From Rhodocyclaceae bacterium (GTDB lineage Bacteria > Pseudomonadota > Gammaproteobacteria > Burkholderiales > Rhodocyclaceae), in assembly GCA_016721505.1 (NCBI GenBank), contig JADKHX010000015.1:5758-69757 (forward strand): a stretch of 64,000 nucleotides of DNA, written 5' to 3'. Position 1 is the stretch's first letter, and each line of letters opens with the position of its first letter. Shown in pieces: positions 40,664-48,831 of the stretch. The position numbers were made by a program, and so were the translations under genes. Under the pieces are notes generated by a model. It worked only from the letters and a program-made list of their open reading frames with translations, had not been told where the DNA came from and made no database searches.

Positions 40664-42198
40664 ACTCAGTTGCTAACTTTGCGAAATGGGAAGTCGTGAT
40701 TGGGCTGGAAACTCACGCACAATTACGCACGCAATCGAAGATTTTCTCCGGCAGCAGCATCGCCTTTGGTGCCGCGCCTAACGCGCAGGCCAGTGCGGTA
40801 GATATCGCGTTGCCAGGTGTGTTACCGGTGCTCAACCGCGAAGCTGTGGTGTGTGCGATCAAGTTTGGTTTGGCTGTTGGCGGAACAGTTGCGCCGCGCT
40901 CGATTTTTGCGCGCAAAAATTATTTTTATCCGGACTTACCCAAGGCCTATCAGATTAGTCAGTTTGAATTGCCGGTGGTAGTTGGCGGCTCGCTCGACGT
41001 GTCAGTTGGTGCTGGTGCGGAGTCTCGGCTTAGTACAGCCGAGCCGCTACACAGGCGCGAAGCAGTACTTCGCGAAACCCCCGTTCCGCCGCCGTCTAAA
41101 CATATCCGACTAACCCGCGCTCACCTCGAAGAAGATGCCGGCAAGTCCCTGCACGAAGACTTCCACGGCAAGACCGGCATAGATTTGAATCGTGCCGGGA
41201 CACCACTGTTGGAAATCGTTACCGAGCCGGATATGCGCTCAACAGCGGAGGCGGTAGCCTATGCCAAAGCCTTGCATGCGTTGGTGCGCTGGATCGGCAT
41301 TTGCGATGGCAATATGGCCGAAGGCTCGTTTCGCTGTGATGCCAATGTGTCGGTGCGTCCTTTTGGCCAAGCTGAATTTGGCACCCGGCGCGAGATCAAA
41401 AACTTGAACTCGTTTCGCTTCATGCAGCAAGCGATCGACTACGAAATCGCTTGGCAGATTGCCGAAATTGAAGACGGTCGCAAAATTACTCAAGCCACCG
41501 TGCTGTTCGATCCCGACACCGGCGAGACGCGCTCTATGCGCAGCAAAGAAGACGCGCACGATTACCGATATTTCCCCGATCCCGATTTATTGCCGCTGGA
41601 TATTTCGCCTGAATGGGTAGCGGAAATTGGTGCGCAAATGCCGGAGTTGCCGCAAGCGATGCAAGCGCGATTTTGTGCGCAACACGAACTGTCGGCTTAC
41701 GACGCAGCTTGCTTGACGGCAAGCCCTGAACTCGCTGCATATTATGAGAACACAGTGCGAGAAGCTGGCATCGCACAAGCAAAAATCTGCGCCAATTGGG
41801 TGATGGGAGAACTGTCGGCACGTTTGAGCCGCGATGAAACCGACATTGCGCAGTCGCCGGTTTCACCTCTGATGTTGGCCAGCATCGTGCGCCGCATCGC
41901 CGATCAAACCATTTCCAACAAAATCGCCAAGGAAATCTTCGACGCGCTGTGGCAAGGTGAAGGCGCAGATGCCGATACCGTCATTGACGCGCGCGGCTTG
42001 CGGCAAATTTCTGATGTCGGCGCGATTGAAGCACTCGTCGAAGAAGTGCTCGCCGCCAATCAAAAATCCGTTGAAGAATTCCGCGCTGGAAAAGAAAAAG
42101 CCTTCAATGCACTAGTCGGTCAGGCAATGAAGGCTACCAAAGGTAAGGCCAATCCGCAGCAAGTCACCGACTTACTGCGCAAAAAACTCAGCGCGTAA
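40660..42198 (+). CDS. gatB: Glutamyl/aspartyl-tRNA amidotransferase subunit B with a repeat-derived insertion
   Basis: Kinase-transferase subunit. 512 residues from ATG 40660, about 33 more than usual. Normal parts: WEVVIGLETHAQLRTQSKIF, FYPDLPKAYQISQFELPVVV, RLTRAHLEEDAGKSLHEDFH, DLNRAGTPLLEIVTEPDMRS, and a C-terminal YqeY-like domain. The extra segment lies between GGSLDV and KHIRLTRAHLEEDAG and reads SVGAGAESRLSTAEPLHRRE, then AVLRETPVPPPS. It is encoded by a REP half plus two perfect hairpins (41001-41095) and keeps the frame. The site is a beta-hairpin loop in homologues, so function is probably retained. Confidence 0.95.
   Translation: MNSVANFAKWEVVIGLETHAQLRTQSKIFSGSSIAFGAAPNAQASAVDIALPGVLPVLNREAVVCAIKFGLAVGGTVAPRSIFARKNYFYPDLPKAYQISQFELPVVVGGSLDVSVGAGAESRLSTAEPLHRREAVLRETPVPPPSKHIRLTRAHLEEDAGKSLHEDFHGKTGIDLNRAGTPLLEIVTEPDMRSTAEAVAYAKALHALVRWIGICDGNMAEGSFRCDANVSVRPFGQAEFGTRREIKNLNSFRFMQQAIDYEIAWQIAEIEDGRKITQATVLFDPDTGETRSMRSKEDAHDYRYFPDPDLLPLDISPEWVAEIGAQMPELPQAMQARFCAQHELSAYDAACLTASPELAAYYENTVREAGIAQAKICANWVMGELSARLSRDETDIAQSPVSPLMLASIVRRIADQTISNKIAKEIFDALWQGEGADADTVIDARGLRQISDVGAIEALVEEVLAANQKSVEEFRAGKEKAFNALVGQAMKATKGKANPQQVTDLLRKKLSA
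41001..41095 (+). mobile_element. In-frame hairpin-rich insertion in gatB (REP-like copy 11)
   Basis: Begins GTCAGTTGGTGCTGG, the REP core, then CTCGGCT-N6-AGCCGAG (41024-41043) and CGCGAAG-N5-CTTCGCG (41056-41074), two perfect 7-bp hairpins. The segment matches the extra residues of GatB and no other part of the gene, and its length is compatible with a multiple of three. Confidence 0.75.
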
Positions 42199-42207
42199 CG
42201 ACGACGC

Positions 42208-42912
42208 CTACGGCTTCTTGGCTTCGACCGGTGCGGGTGCCGCAACCGCGGGTTTTGCTTCTGCCGGTTTAGCGGGGGTCGGGCTAGGAGCAGTGATGCC
42301 TTTGAGCTCACGGAATTTCTTACGCTCATCAGCAAATTTGGCAGTGACCAAACCTATGTCACGCTTTCGGGTATCCAGCACCACACGCTTGGCTGCGGTA
42401 GCGGCTTCCAAATCACGGATTTTTGATTTCAGGTCGGATGGCAATTCTTTGCCTTTATAGAACTCTTTTTCGGCGCTGGTTTTGGCGAGATTCTTTTCGG
42501 CATTAACTACCGCTTGCTCGGCTTCTTTAATCAGCTTGTCGACTTCACGTAGCGAGCGATCACGTGCTGCATCGATGTCAGCCTCAGAAGCATAGGTCGA
42601 CAGCAGCGCCAGATTTCGCCGACGCTCTTCAGCTTTGGCCTTTTCTTCAACGAGCTTGCGCTCAGTTTCAGCGGCGCGCCGTGCCTGTTGTTCCGGCGTT
42701 AGCGGTGCCTCGACTTTGTTGATCACATAGCCTTTGTTGTCGCGCTCTTCATAGGCGCGGCGTTCGCATTCTTTGGGCACGAAATCGCCGCAGACCTTGC
42801 GCCCGTTGGCATCGTCGCAGCAATAAATTCGTGCTTCTTGCGCAAACACTGGCGACGCAAATAGCGCGGCAGCGGAGATTAAGCTAAGAGGAAGTAGCGA
42901 GTAGCGGCGCAT
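42208..42912 (-). CDS. Periplasmic coiled-coil protein of unknown function (DUF4124-like N-terminus)
   Basis: 234 residues from ATG 42912. Signal peptide (LLPLSLISAAALFASPVFA), then a short cysteine-containing segment (ARIYCCDDANGRKVCGDFVP), a long charged helical region (TPEQQARRAAETERKLVEEK through SLREVDKLIKEAEQAVVNAE) and a proline/alanine-rich tail (TPAKPAEAKPAVAAPAPVEA). The CCDDANGRKVCGD part is like DUF4124 modules that occur before coiled coils. Role unknown. Convergent with gatB; 16 bp after pyrE on the same strand. Confidence 0.8.
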   Translation of the reverse strand: MRRYSLLPLSLISAAALFASPVFAQEARIYCCDDANGRKVCGDFVPKECERRAYEERDNKGYVINKVEAPLTPEQQARRAAETERKLVEEKAKAEERRRNLALLSTYASEADIDAARDRSLREVDKLIKEAEQAVVNAEKNLAKTSAEKEFYKGKELPSDLKSKIRDLEAATAAKRVVLDTRKRDIGLVTAKFADERKKFRELKGITAPSPTPAKPAEAKPAVAAPAPVEAKKP

Positions 42913-42928
42913 TGCAGTCTCCCGAAAA

Positions 42929-43612
42929 TCAGTTAATTCCAAGCGGCGCACCGTATTGCTCACGGTAGGCACGAATGGCATCCAAGTGGCATTCTAGTTC
43001 CGACTGGCCAGAAAGATAGCGGATGACATCGGCGAGCTTTGCCACGCTTATCACCGGAATGCCATAGCTATTCTCCACTTCCTGCACCGCCGACAGCGCA
43101 CCGGTGCCGCGCTCTTGTCGGTCCAACGCAATTACCACGCCGACTGGTGTCGCGCCTGCGGCTCGGATCATCTCGACCGACTCACGCACCGACGTTCCCG
43201 CCGAAATTACGTCGTCAATGATTAGCACGCGTCCGCCGGCGCCAGTCAGTGGCGCGCCAACCAGCGTGCCGCCTTCACCATGATCCTTGGCTTCCTTGCG
43301 GTTATAGGCAAATGGCGTATTACGACCCATGCCAGACAAAGCCATCGCCGTGCCAGCAGCCAGCGGAATGCCTTTGTAGGCCGGGCCAAACAAGGTGTCA
43401 AAGCCGAGCCCCGAGGCAATTATCGCCTTGGCGTAAAACTCGCTCAGTTGGCGCAGAGAATCGCCATCGTTAAACAATCCGGCATTGAAAAAATATGGCG
43501 AGACACGACCCGCCTTGGTGGTGAATTGGCCGAAGCGCAACACGCCTTTGGCGCGAACGAAGTCAATAAATTCGTTGATGAAGTCATTGCGAATTTCGTG
43601 GCTAGAATTCAT
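42929..43612 (-). CDS. pyrE: Orotate phosphoribosyltransferase
   Basis: Makes OMP from orotate and PRPP in pyrimidine synthesis. 227 residues from ATG 43612: VLRFGQFTTKAGRVSPYFFN, LFGPAYKGIPLAAGTAMALS, FAYNRKEAKDHGEGGTLVGA and the PRPP loop VLIIDDVISAGTSVRESVEM. Divergent from xthA with only 46 bp between starts. Confidence 0.96.
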   Translation of the reverse strand: MNSSHEIRNDFINEFIDFVRAKGVLRFGQFTTKAGRVSPYFFNAGLFNDGDSLRQLSEFYAKAIIASGLGFDTLFGPAYKGIPLAAGTAMALSGMGRNTPFAYNRKEAKDHGEGGTLVGAPLTGAGGRVLIIDDVISAGTSVRESVEMIRAAGATPVGVVIALDRQERGTGALSAVQEVENSYGIPVISVAKLADVIRYLSGQSELECHLDAIRAYREQYGAPLGIN

Positions 43613-43658
43613 GCAGTTCAACGCCCCTGTTGCCCGTTATTCAATCGGAGAATTCTAC

Positions 43659-44486
43659 ATGCAACGCCCCAATTCAACGACCTTGCGAGTCGTCTCGCTC
43701 AATTTCAATGGCATCCGTTCTGCCGCCAAAAAAGGTGCGTTTGAATTTCTTGAAGCGCATCAGGCTGACATCGTTTGTGTGCAGGAACTAAAGGCACAGC
43801 ACGAAGATATCCACGGCGTCGATGGCGCCAACTTCGCAGCACCAACTCACCCATGGAGCGCCTTTCATTGCGCCGAGAAAAAAGGGTACAGCGGTGTCGG
43901 CATCTACGCGCGGCAAACGCCGGACAAAACCATCCACGGCTTTGGCGACGCCGAATTCGATGCCGAAGGCCGCTACATCCAAGCCGACTTCGGCAAGCTC
44001 TCCATCATCTCGCTGTATTTGCCCTCCGGTTCCAGTTCCGACGAGCGCCAACAAGCCAAGTTTCGCTTTCTTGAACGATTCTTGCCCACGGTCAAAAAAC
44101 TGGTCAAGGCGGCGAAAAAGGATGGCCGCGAAGTGCTGATCTGCGGCGACTGGAATATCGCCCACACCGAACAGGATTTGAAAAACTGGAAATCCAACCA
44201 AAAAAATTCCGGCTTCCTGCCCGAAGAGCGCGCCTGGTTGTCCGGCTTATTCGACAATCTCGGTCTAATCGACATCCATAGAAAGCTAGCCCCTGAGGCC
44301 ACAGGCGAGGCCTACACCTGGTGGTCCAATCGCGGCCAAGCATGGGCCAACAACGTCGGTTGGCGCATCGATTACCAAATCGGCACGCCGGGGATAGCGG
44401 TGGCGGCAAGGCGAGTAGAAGTCTACAAAGCCCAGCGTTTTTCCGATCATGCGCCGTTGGTGATTGATTATGAGTGGAGTCTTTGA
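43659..44486 (+). CDS. xthA: Exodeoxyribonuclease III
   Basis: AP endonuclease and 3'-5' exonuclease of base-excision repair. 275 residues from ATG 43659: LRVVSLNFNGIRSAAKKGAF, DIVCVQELKAQ (metal Glu), YSGVGIYARQTPDKTIHGFG, ISLYLPSGSSSDERQQAKFR, VLICGDWNIAHTEQDLKNWK, YTWWSNRGQAWANNVGWRID and SDHAPLVIDY. A longer frame from 43485 is out-competed by this start, which follows caatcggagaattctac. Confidence 0.96.
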   Translation: MQRPNSTTLRVVSLNFNGIRSAAKKGAFEFLEAHQADIVCVQELKAQHEDIHGVDGANFAAPTHPWSAFHCAEKKGYSGVGIYARQTPDKTIHGFGDAEFDAEGRYIQADFGKLSIISLYLPSGSSSDERQQAKFRFLERFLPTVKKLVKAAKKDGREVLICGDWNIAHTEQDLKNWKSNQKNSGFLPEERAWLSGLFDNLGLIDIHRKLAPEATGEAYTWWSNRGQAWANNVGWRIDYQIGTPGIAVAARRVEVYKAQRFSDHAPLVIDYEWSL

Positions 44487-44553
44487 TACTACCGTCCGGT
44501 AAGTACCAAAACTAACACGCAAAACTGTCGCCCTATAACAAGATAACCACCGC

Positions 44554-45048
44554 GTGAACATACTGCCGAGGCTTACCTGTAAAACGCGCGTGCTTCTCGC
44601 AGGCATGATTACACTGGTGTCGTCTAGCCTCGTCGCAGGGACGCCTGCCCTGGACAAGGCAGTGGCGACTTGGGCAGCACCAGAAAAATTGCCAATGTAC
44701 GTGTACACGCTCGCGGACCTGAATGGCGACTCCGTACTCGATGCGGTCATCCTGATTCGTGATCCAGTCTATTGTGGTTCTGGTGGATGTCGCATGATTA
44801 TCCTCAAAGGCACGACCGAAGGATTTAGCCCTGTATCGACCAGTACGATTACTCGCGAGCCGATTCTTCTTTTGCCGGAAGTGCGACACGGATGGCGTAC
44901 TTTGTCGGTCTTGGTTGCGGGTGGAGGCGCGCTGCCAGGTCAAGTGCTAATGCGGTTTAATGGCGCCGCGTACCCGTCTAATCCATCTCTTCAGGTACGG
45001 GCAATACCTAAAGACATGAAAGGTGCCCAGACCCTAAAATTTAACTAG
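44554..45048 (+). CDS. Secreted protein of unknown function, paralog of a cassette gene at 63272
   Basis: 164 residues with a signal peptide (VLLAGMITLVSSSLVA). Landmarks: TPALDKAVATW, YTLADLNGDSVLDAVILIRD (an EF-hand/FG-GAP-like calcium loop), YCGSGGCRMIILKGTTEGF, ITREPILLL, GWRTLSVLVAGGGALPGQVL and MRFNGAAYPSNPS. The cassette-borne protein at 63272 keeps the same blocks at the same spacing. Envelope location likely; function unknown. Begins an orphan-gene cluster with no obvious attC sites. Confidence 0.75.
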   Translation: MNILPRLTCKTRVLLAGMITLVSSSLVAGTPALDKAVATWAAPEKLPMYVYTLADLNGDSVLDAVILIRDPVYCGSGGCRMIILKGTTEGFSPVSTSTITREPILLLPEVRHGWRTLSVLVAGGGALPGQVLMRFNGAAYPSNPSLQVRAIPKDMKGAQTLKFN

Positions 45049-45089
45049 AGCAATTAATGAATTAATGGAGCCAATCTCGTTTCCTTGCT

Positions 45090-45431
45090 ATGACAGTTGA
45101 ACAACCCACAGAAATTGATTTAATTGGAATCGACAATGCCACAGGTGCCGTGCACCTAACAGTAGCTGATCATTTGGAATGGAATCGTGATCATATGATT
45201 ACACTCCAAGAGAAGCTCAATGCTTATCTGGCATTTATTGAGAGTGGAGAAATCTTCTCTACTTATCCTTATGCTAGCGAGAGGGAGATATTGATAAACC
45301 TAGTGCTGAAGTACAGGCCAAACGATGAAGCTATTGTGTTCCTCACAAAGATTTCCGTAGCCATAAATAACTCTGGCTTTGCATTTCACTATGGTCCCTC
45401 GCCTGCGGGTTACGAGCATGACCAAGGCTGA
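45090..45431 (+). CDS. DUF6572 family protein
   Basis: 113 residues: EIDLIGIDNATGAVHLTVAD, LQEKLNAYLAFIESGEIFST and EREILINLVLKYRPNDEAIV FL. This matches DUF6572, a small cytoplasmic family often seen in immunity-like and accessory clusters. No signal peptide. Start ATG 45090, 42 bp after the preceding gene. Confidence 0.7.
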   Translation: MTVEQPTEIDLIGIDNATGAVHLTVADHLEWNRDHMITLQEKLNAYLAFIESGEIFSTYPYASEREILINLVLKYRPNDEAIVFLTKISVAINNSGFAFHYGPSPAGYEHDQG

Positions 45432-45478
45432 TCGAAAAGTCAGGCTCGACCTTTCGTTCTAAATCAGGCTGCATCCAA

Positions 45479-45925
45479 ATGTCATTATTTACTAAGCTCA
45501 AGAACGCTCTGCCTCCTAAGACGCCGGAGACTGTACCCACCACATCATTTGATCGAGAGTTATTCATCTACGTCAAGATTCCAGAATCAATAATGCCAAT
45601 CGACCGTGGCACCAAATATGAAGATCCTCTAGACGACCGCCTCGCGGAGGCAAAGCTTGGCGCTGTGTCCGGTGGGGGTTCCCAATTAGGTGAGGTCATG
45701 CCAAACGGACAACGTTTGGTCACTGCTTGCGGAATTGACATCAACGTGAAAAATCTCCCTGAAGCGCTTGCGCTGCTGCACATAGAATTGCCAAAGCTGG
45801 CTGCTCCTGTCGGAACGGAACTTCACTACACGCAGCACGGCACTCGATTGCAGGACGAATATTTGTCTGACGGTTGGCTATTACGCCAACCTAGAACGTT
45901 CCTACATCCCGGTTTCGGTTGCTGA
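45479..45925 (+). CDS. Protein of unknown function
   Basis: 148 residues, no signal peptide or membrane helix. Recognisable blocks: SFDRELFIYVKIPESIMPID, YEDPLDDRLAEAKLGAVSGG GSQLGE, LPEALALLHIELPKLAAPVG and ELHYTQHGTRLQDEYLSDGW. The mid-to-C-terminal blocks suggest a compact alpha/beta fold. I do not recognise the family. In a cluster of orphan genes. Confidence 0.6.
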   Translation: MSLFTKLKNALPPKTPETVPTTSFDRELFIYVKIPESIMPIDRGTKYEDPLDDRLAEAKLGAVSGGGSQLGEVMPNGQRLVTACGIDINVKNLPEALALLHIELPKLAAPVGTELHYTQHGTRLQDEYLSDGWLLRQPRTFLHPGFGC

Positions 45926-45970
45926 TTAAAGGCGCCCGGCTGGATTGTTTTAGACCTTTTACAATTGCAC

Positions 45971-46882
45971 ATGCGCCGTTTTAAGCACACCTGTCGCCGA
46001 CTATTTCTACTGACCGCCTGTTCCGTCTTTACACTTGCTGTCGCAGCAACTGCTGCGGAACAGACAGCGCCCATTGACCTACGCCCACACTGGAAGGTTG
46101 GCGATCAAGTTACGTACGCAATTGAACGTATCAAAACTACACAAAGGTCTGGGGCCGGGAAATCAGAGATGATTTCCCGATACAAAATCACTGTTAGCGT
46201 AGTAGAAGTGAATACCGAAGGGATTGTCCAGAATTGGATTGTAGAGACTGACCCACTGGAACAGATTACAAAGGAATTCGACGCTCCTTTGATATTGCTT
46301 CATGCCCTTTCGTCGCTTACTCTGGTTCTCCAACTCGATACGGATGCGGGCGTGGTTGCAGTTAAAAATTGGCGGGAAGTTCGTTCAAAAATTCAGCTGC
46401 TTTTAAGTAATTTGGATTCACCGGGGCTAATGAATCCGAGCAAGCGGAAAGCTGTTGAACTCTACAAGAATATTTTTGTGCAACTACTTACGAATGAGGC
46501 GCAAGCTTTATTCGTACTTACAAAGGAAGCACAAATATTGTTTTCTCCAATGGGCGGCCTTTACAGCTCTGGTGTCCTGATAGAGACCGCATCAGCAATC
46601 GAAACCCCTTTTTTCGCGGAAGGTATCCCTGCTACTTATCGCATAACCCCACTTGTGAGATCCGATCGGCCGAACATTCTCGTGTTGGAAGTAGTTGAAA
46701 CACCCGACACAACAGAACTTGCTGTTTTCTCGAAAACAAAAGATCCTGTGTCACTAATGCGGACCGTGAATTATGAAATTGATATTCCGACTGCATGGCC
46801 AGTATCTGTGCTTTGGCAACAAAAACTTATTGCGCCCGGACAAGAGCGTTTTGAAAGCATGCGTTTTGATCGGCTGAAGTAG
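45971..46882 (+). CDS. Secreted protein of unknown function
   Basis: 303 residues from ATG 45971, with a signal peptide (FLLTACSVFTLAVAATAA). The mature part is beta-rich: LRPHWKVGDQVTYAIERIKT, YKITVSVVEVNTEGIVQNWI, IPATYRITPLVRSDRPNILV LEVVE, and VNYEIDIPTAWPVSVLWQQK. Looks like a periplasmic or surface protein. A TTG two codons earlier is in frame. Followed by a membrane protein gene after 6 bp. Confidence 0.65.
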   Translation: MRRFKHTCRRLFLLTACSVFTLAVAATAAEQTAPIDLRPHWKVGDQVTYAIERIKTTQRSGAGKSEMISRYKITVSVVEVNTEGIVQNWIVETDPLEQITKEFDAPLILLHALSSLTLVLQLDTDAGVVAVKNWREVRSKIQLLLSNLDSPGLMNPSKRKAVELYKNIFVQLLTNEAQALFVLTKEAQILFSPMGGLYSSGVLIETASAIETPFFAEGIPATYRITPLVRSDRPNILVLEVVETPDTTELAVFSKTKDPVSLMRTVNYEIDIPTAWPVSVLWQQKLIAPGQERFESMRFDRLK

Positions 46883-46888
46883 CTACGC

Positions 46889-47596
46889 ATGGGTTTTCTT
46901 CCTTGGGAAAAGTGGCTTCCGCCCTACATATTCGGACCACTAATGTGTATCGGCTCCACTGCCTCCCTGATATTTTCATCAGATCTTGCTTGGTGGGAGT
47001 ATTTGCTTTTGTCACTTGGTGCAGCGTATGGAGGATTTGGCTCGTGGGCTTGGTTCAAACACGGTCTAAATGTGTTCAGTACCGATGCACAAAGTAGTTC
47101 TGAGGTCAGATCGACGCTTCACCAATCAGTTCGCACTCGTCACTCTCACGGCTGGTTCTTGCTCACACTAATCACCTTGTCGACTACCGCGTTCATAGGG
47201 ATTGCTGCCTATGCTGTGCTTCTCGTACACTCGCCACAATCGAACCACAACATTTCGAGTGCCACACTTACCGCAGTTCTTGCCGGCGTTGCACTAGTGC
47301 ATTTCACCCAGGTGAATTCCCCTCACATCATCACTATTAGAGGTGCGCTCTTGTTACTTCGCAACGCTTTCATTTTTCTCTGTGCGCTTGGGATGATTGA
47401 CGGAGGGTTGTATTTCTTTCTCCATCCAAACTCTGCATCTCAGCAAAGTGGGGTCGTTGACACACTGCTCTCTGCCTCCGGAGTGTCGAACTGGGTTCTC
47501 TTCACATCGATTGCCGCCTGGCTCATGACTTGGGTTGCAGAAGCTTGTCTTGTTTGGTCACTACTTTCCAAGGTGCTGGGCAGTGCAAAGACCTAA
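46889..47596 (+). CDS. Integral membrane protein of unknown function
   Basis: 235 residues and six or seven hydrophobic helices (FGPLMCIGSTASLIFSSDLA, EYLLLSLGAAYGGFGSWAWF, WFLLTLITLSTTAFIGIAAY, TAVLAGVALVHFTQVNS, LLLLRNAFIFLCALGMIDGG, WVLFTSIAAWLMTWVAEACL). Located 6 bp after the secreted-protein gene, so probably co-transcribed. No family recognised. Confidence 0.6.
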   Translation: MGFLPWEKWLPPYIFGPLMCIGSTASLIFSSDLAWWEYLLLSLGAAYGGFGSWAWFKHGLNVFSTDAQSSSEVRSTLHQSVRTRHSHGWFLLTLITLSTTAFIGIAAYAVLLVHSPQSNHNISSATLTAVLAGVALVHFTQVNSPHIITIRGALLLLRNAFIFLCALGMIDGGLYFFLHPNSASQQSGVVDTLLSASGVSNWVLFTSIAAWLMTWVAEACLVWSLLSKVLGSAKT

Positions 47597-47623
47597 AATC
47601 AATCGAATCAGGATGGATTGTTA

Positions 47624-47884
47624 ATGGACCGTTCCCAAACTAGAGTTGTTGATCCCGTCGCGAAGCAGCTACGCCTTGGCCTCGTGGGGTTCGCGGTTGC
47701 AGCTGTGGGTGTCACACTTGGATTCCTAGTCGACTATGGTCCTGACAATCCTCTTGCCTATGGCGCGTTCGGTCTAGCCGCTACTGGCGTTACCTTGGGT
47801 TTCGTTGCCGTCGCATGGGGCTGGGTTGCGTCATTCAAATTCACGGCGAGCCGCGCGCGCAGTAAAAATGACGACGCGCGGTAA
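47624..47884 (+). CDS. Small membrane protein of unknown function
   Basis: 86 residues from ATG 47624 with two helices (LRLGLVGFAVAAVGVTLGFL and AFGLAATGVTLGFVAVAWGW), internally repetitive: VTLGF occurs twice. Basic C-terminus (FTASRARSKNDDAR). A TTG at 47618 is in frame. Confidence 0.55.
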   Translation: MDRSQTRVVDPVAKQLRLGLVGFAVAAVGVTLGFLVDYGPDNPLAYGAFGLAATGVTLGFVAVAWGWVASFKFTASRARSKNDDAR

Positions 47885-47901
47885 TCCTTCGCTCAGAAGT
47901 T

Positions 47902-48363
47902 ATGCACAAAATGTTTAAGCGTTACTCCTTTGGCTTGCTGATGCTTTCCACCGGGACATTTGCTTTTGCTGCTCAAACCATCAATCCGCTTAATGAGTCC
48001 GACATTGAACGCGGTTGCGGTTGTAGCTTCCACGTCCCGTTCGCATCGGGCCACAAAGGAGATATGGTGCTTCAGTGGGAGATGGATTCACCGGCGACGA
48101 TGCGAGTAGACGATCATGTCGAAAAACTAAACGTTGTTGAACTGCGTAAGCAAGTTCTGGGACAGCGACCAGAGCGAGTCGGAGACAAGGCGGGATTTCT
48201 ACTTACTGGGAAACGAGCAAAGGTCAAGGTTGAGAACACTGCGATTGAGGTCTGAAAACCTGATGATGAATCTTGCGAATTCATTTTGTATCGGTCGCGT
48301 ATCACGGTTACTACTCACAGCGGCACGAAAGTTATGAAGGCTTAGGGCAACTGTGGTTGTTAA
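47902..48363 (+). pseudogene. Secreted cysteine-rich protein interrupted by two in-frame stops
   Basis: The first open stretch (117 residues) has a signal peptide (FGLLMLSTGTFAFAAQ) and ESDIERGCGCSFHVPFASGH. It stops at TGA 48253-48255, but the same frame continues as KPDDESCEFILYRSRITVTT HSGTKVMKA, then TAG 48343-48345, then GNCGC and TAA 48361. These extensions look like a natural C-terminus of this kind of protein (Cys-x-PxDESCE ... GxCGC). Two nonsense codons in an otherwise unshifted frame. Pseudogene is most likely; see the finding for the alternative. Confidence 0.65.
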
Positions 48364-48433
48364 TCGTGGCGCATTGCTGTCGCCCTAAATCCATTTTGAG
48401 CACAACCCGCATCAACACGAAAGCGTGATCGAT

Positions 48434-48634
48434 ATGGAATGGCTAATGTACGGCGGACTCGGATTGGTCGGGATGATATTGGGGGAGCTAGCATTTCAGC
48501 CGATTCAACGGTTAATAATTGACCGGGACAAGACTACCGACCCGTTCTGGACGCGTTTTGTTCGCGTACTCGTTCTCTTGGCCTTTGGGTGTGCGGTGTT
48601 GATTGTTGGGTTTTATTTGCATGGAGAGTACTGA
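48434..48634 (+). CDS. Small membrane protein of unknown function
   Basis: 66 residues from ATG 48434 with two helices (WLMYGGLGLVGMILGELAF and FVRVLVLLAFGCAVLIVGFY) separated by a polar segment QPIQRLIIDRDKTTDPFW. A GTG at 48425 is in frame. Last gene of the orphan cluster; next 197 bp (48635-48831) hold only a REP copy. Confidence 0.5.
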   Translation: MEWLMYGGLGLVGMILGELAFQPIQRLIIDRDKTTDPFWTRFVRVLVLLAFGCAVLIVGFYLHGEY

Positions 48635-48703
48635 AAGTTTGCGGGCTCTATTATTTATTCCGGTGCTCGTGATTGATCGCAATTATCCAATGACGTCCCA
48701 ATT

Positions 48704-48733
48704 CGCTAGTTGGTGCTGACGATACGCCGTCAA
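48704..48733 (-). repeat. REP-like hairpin repeat copy 12
   Basis: TCGCTAGTTGGTGCTGACGA then TACGCCGTCA, in the gap before the DUF1569 gene. Confidence 0.82.
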
Positions 48734-48831
48734 TCAGACTCAGCTTGATCTAGCCAACTGGGTTAACCCGATAACTAGCTAGAAGTGTCGACGCTATATT
48801 GTTTCTCGTTGATTATTTTTGGAGCACTGCA

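Noticed and set aside
43838..43852. GCAGCACCAACTC inside xthA as a further REP copy
   Set aside because: Only the loop matches; the flanking stem and ACGGCGT part are absent and homologues have residues of equal length here.
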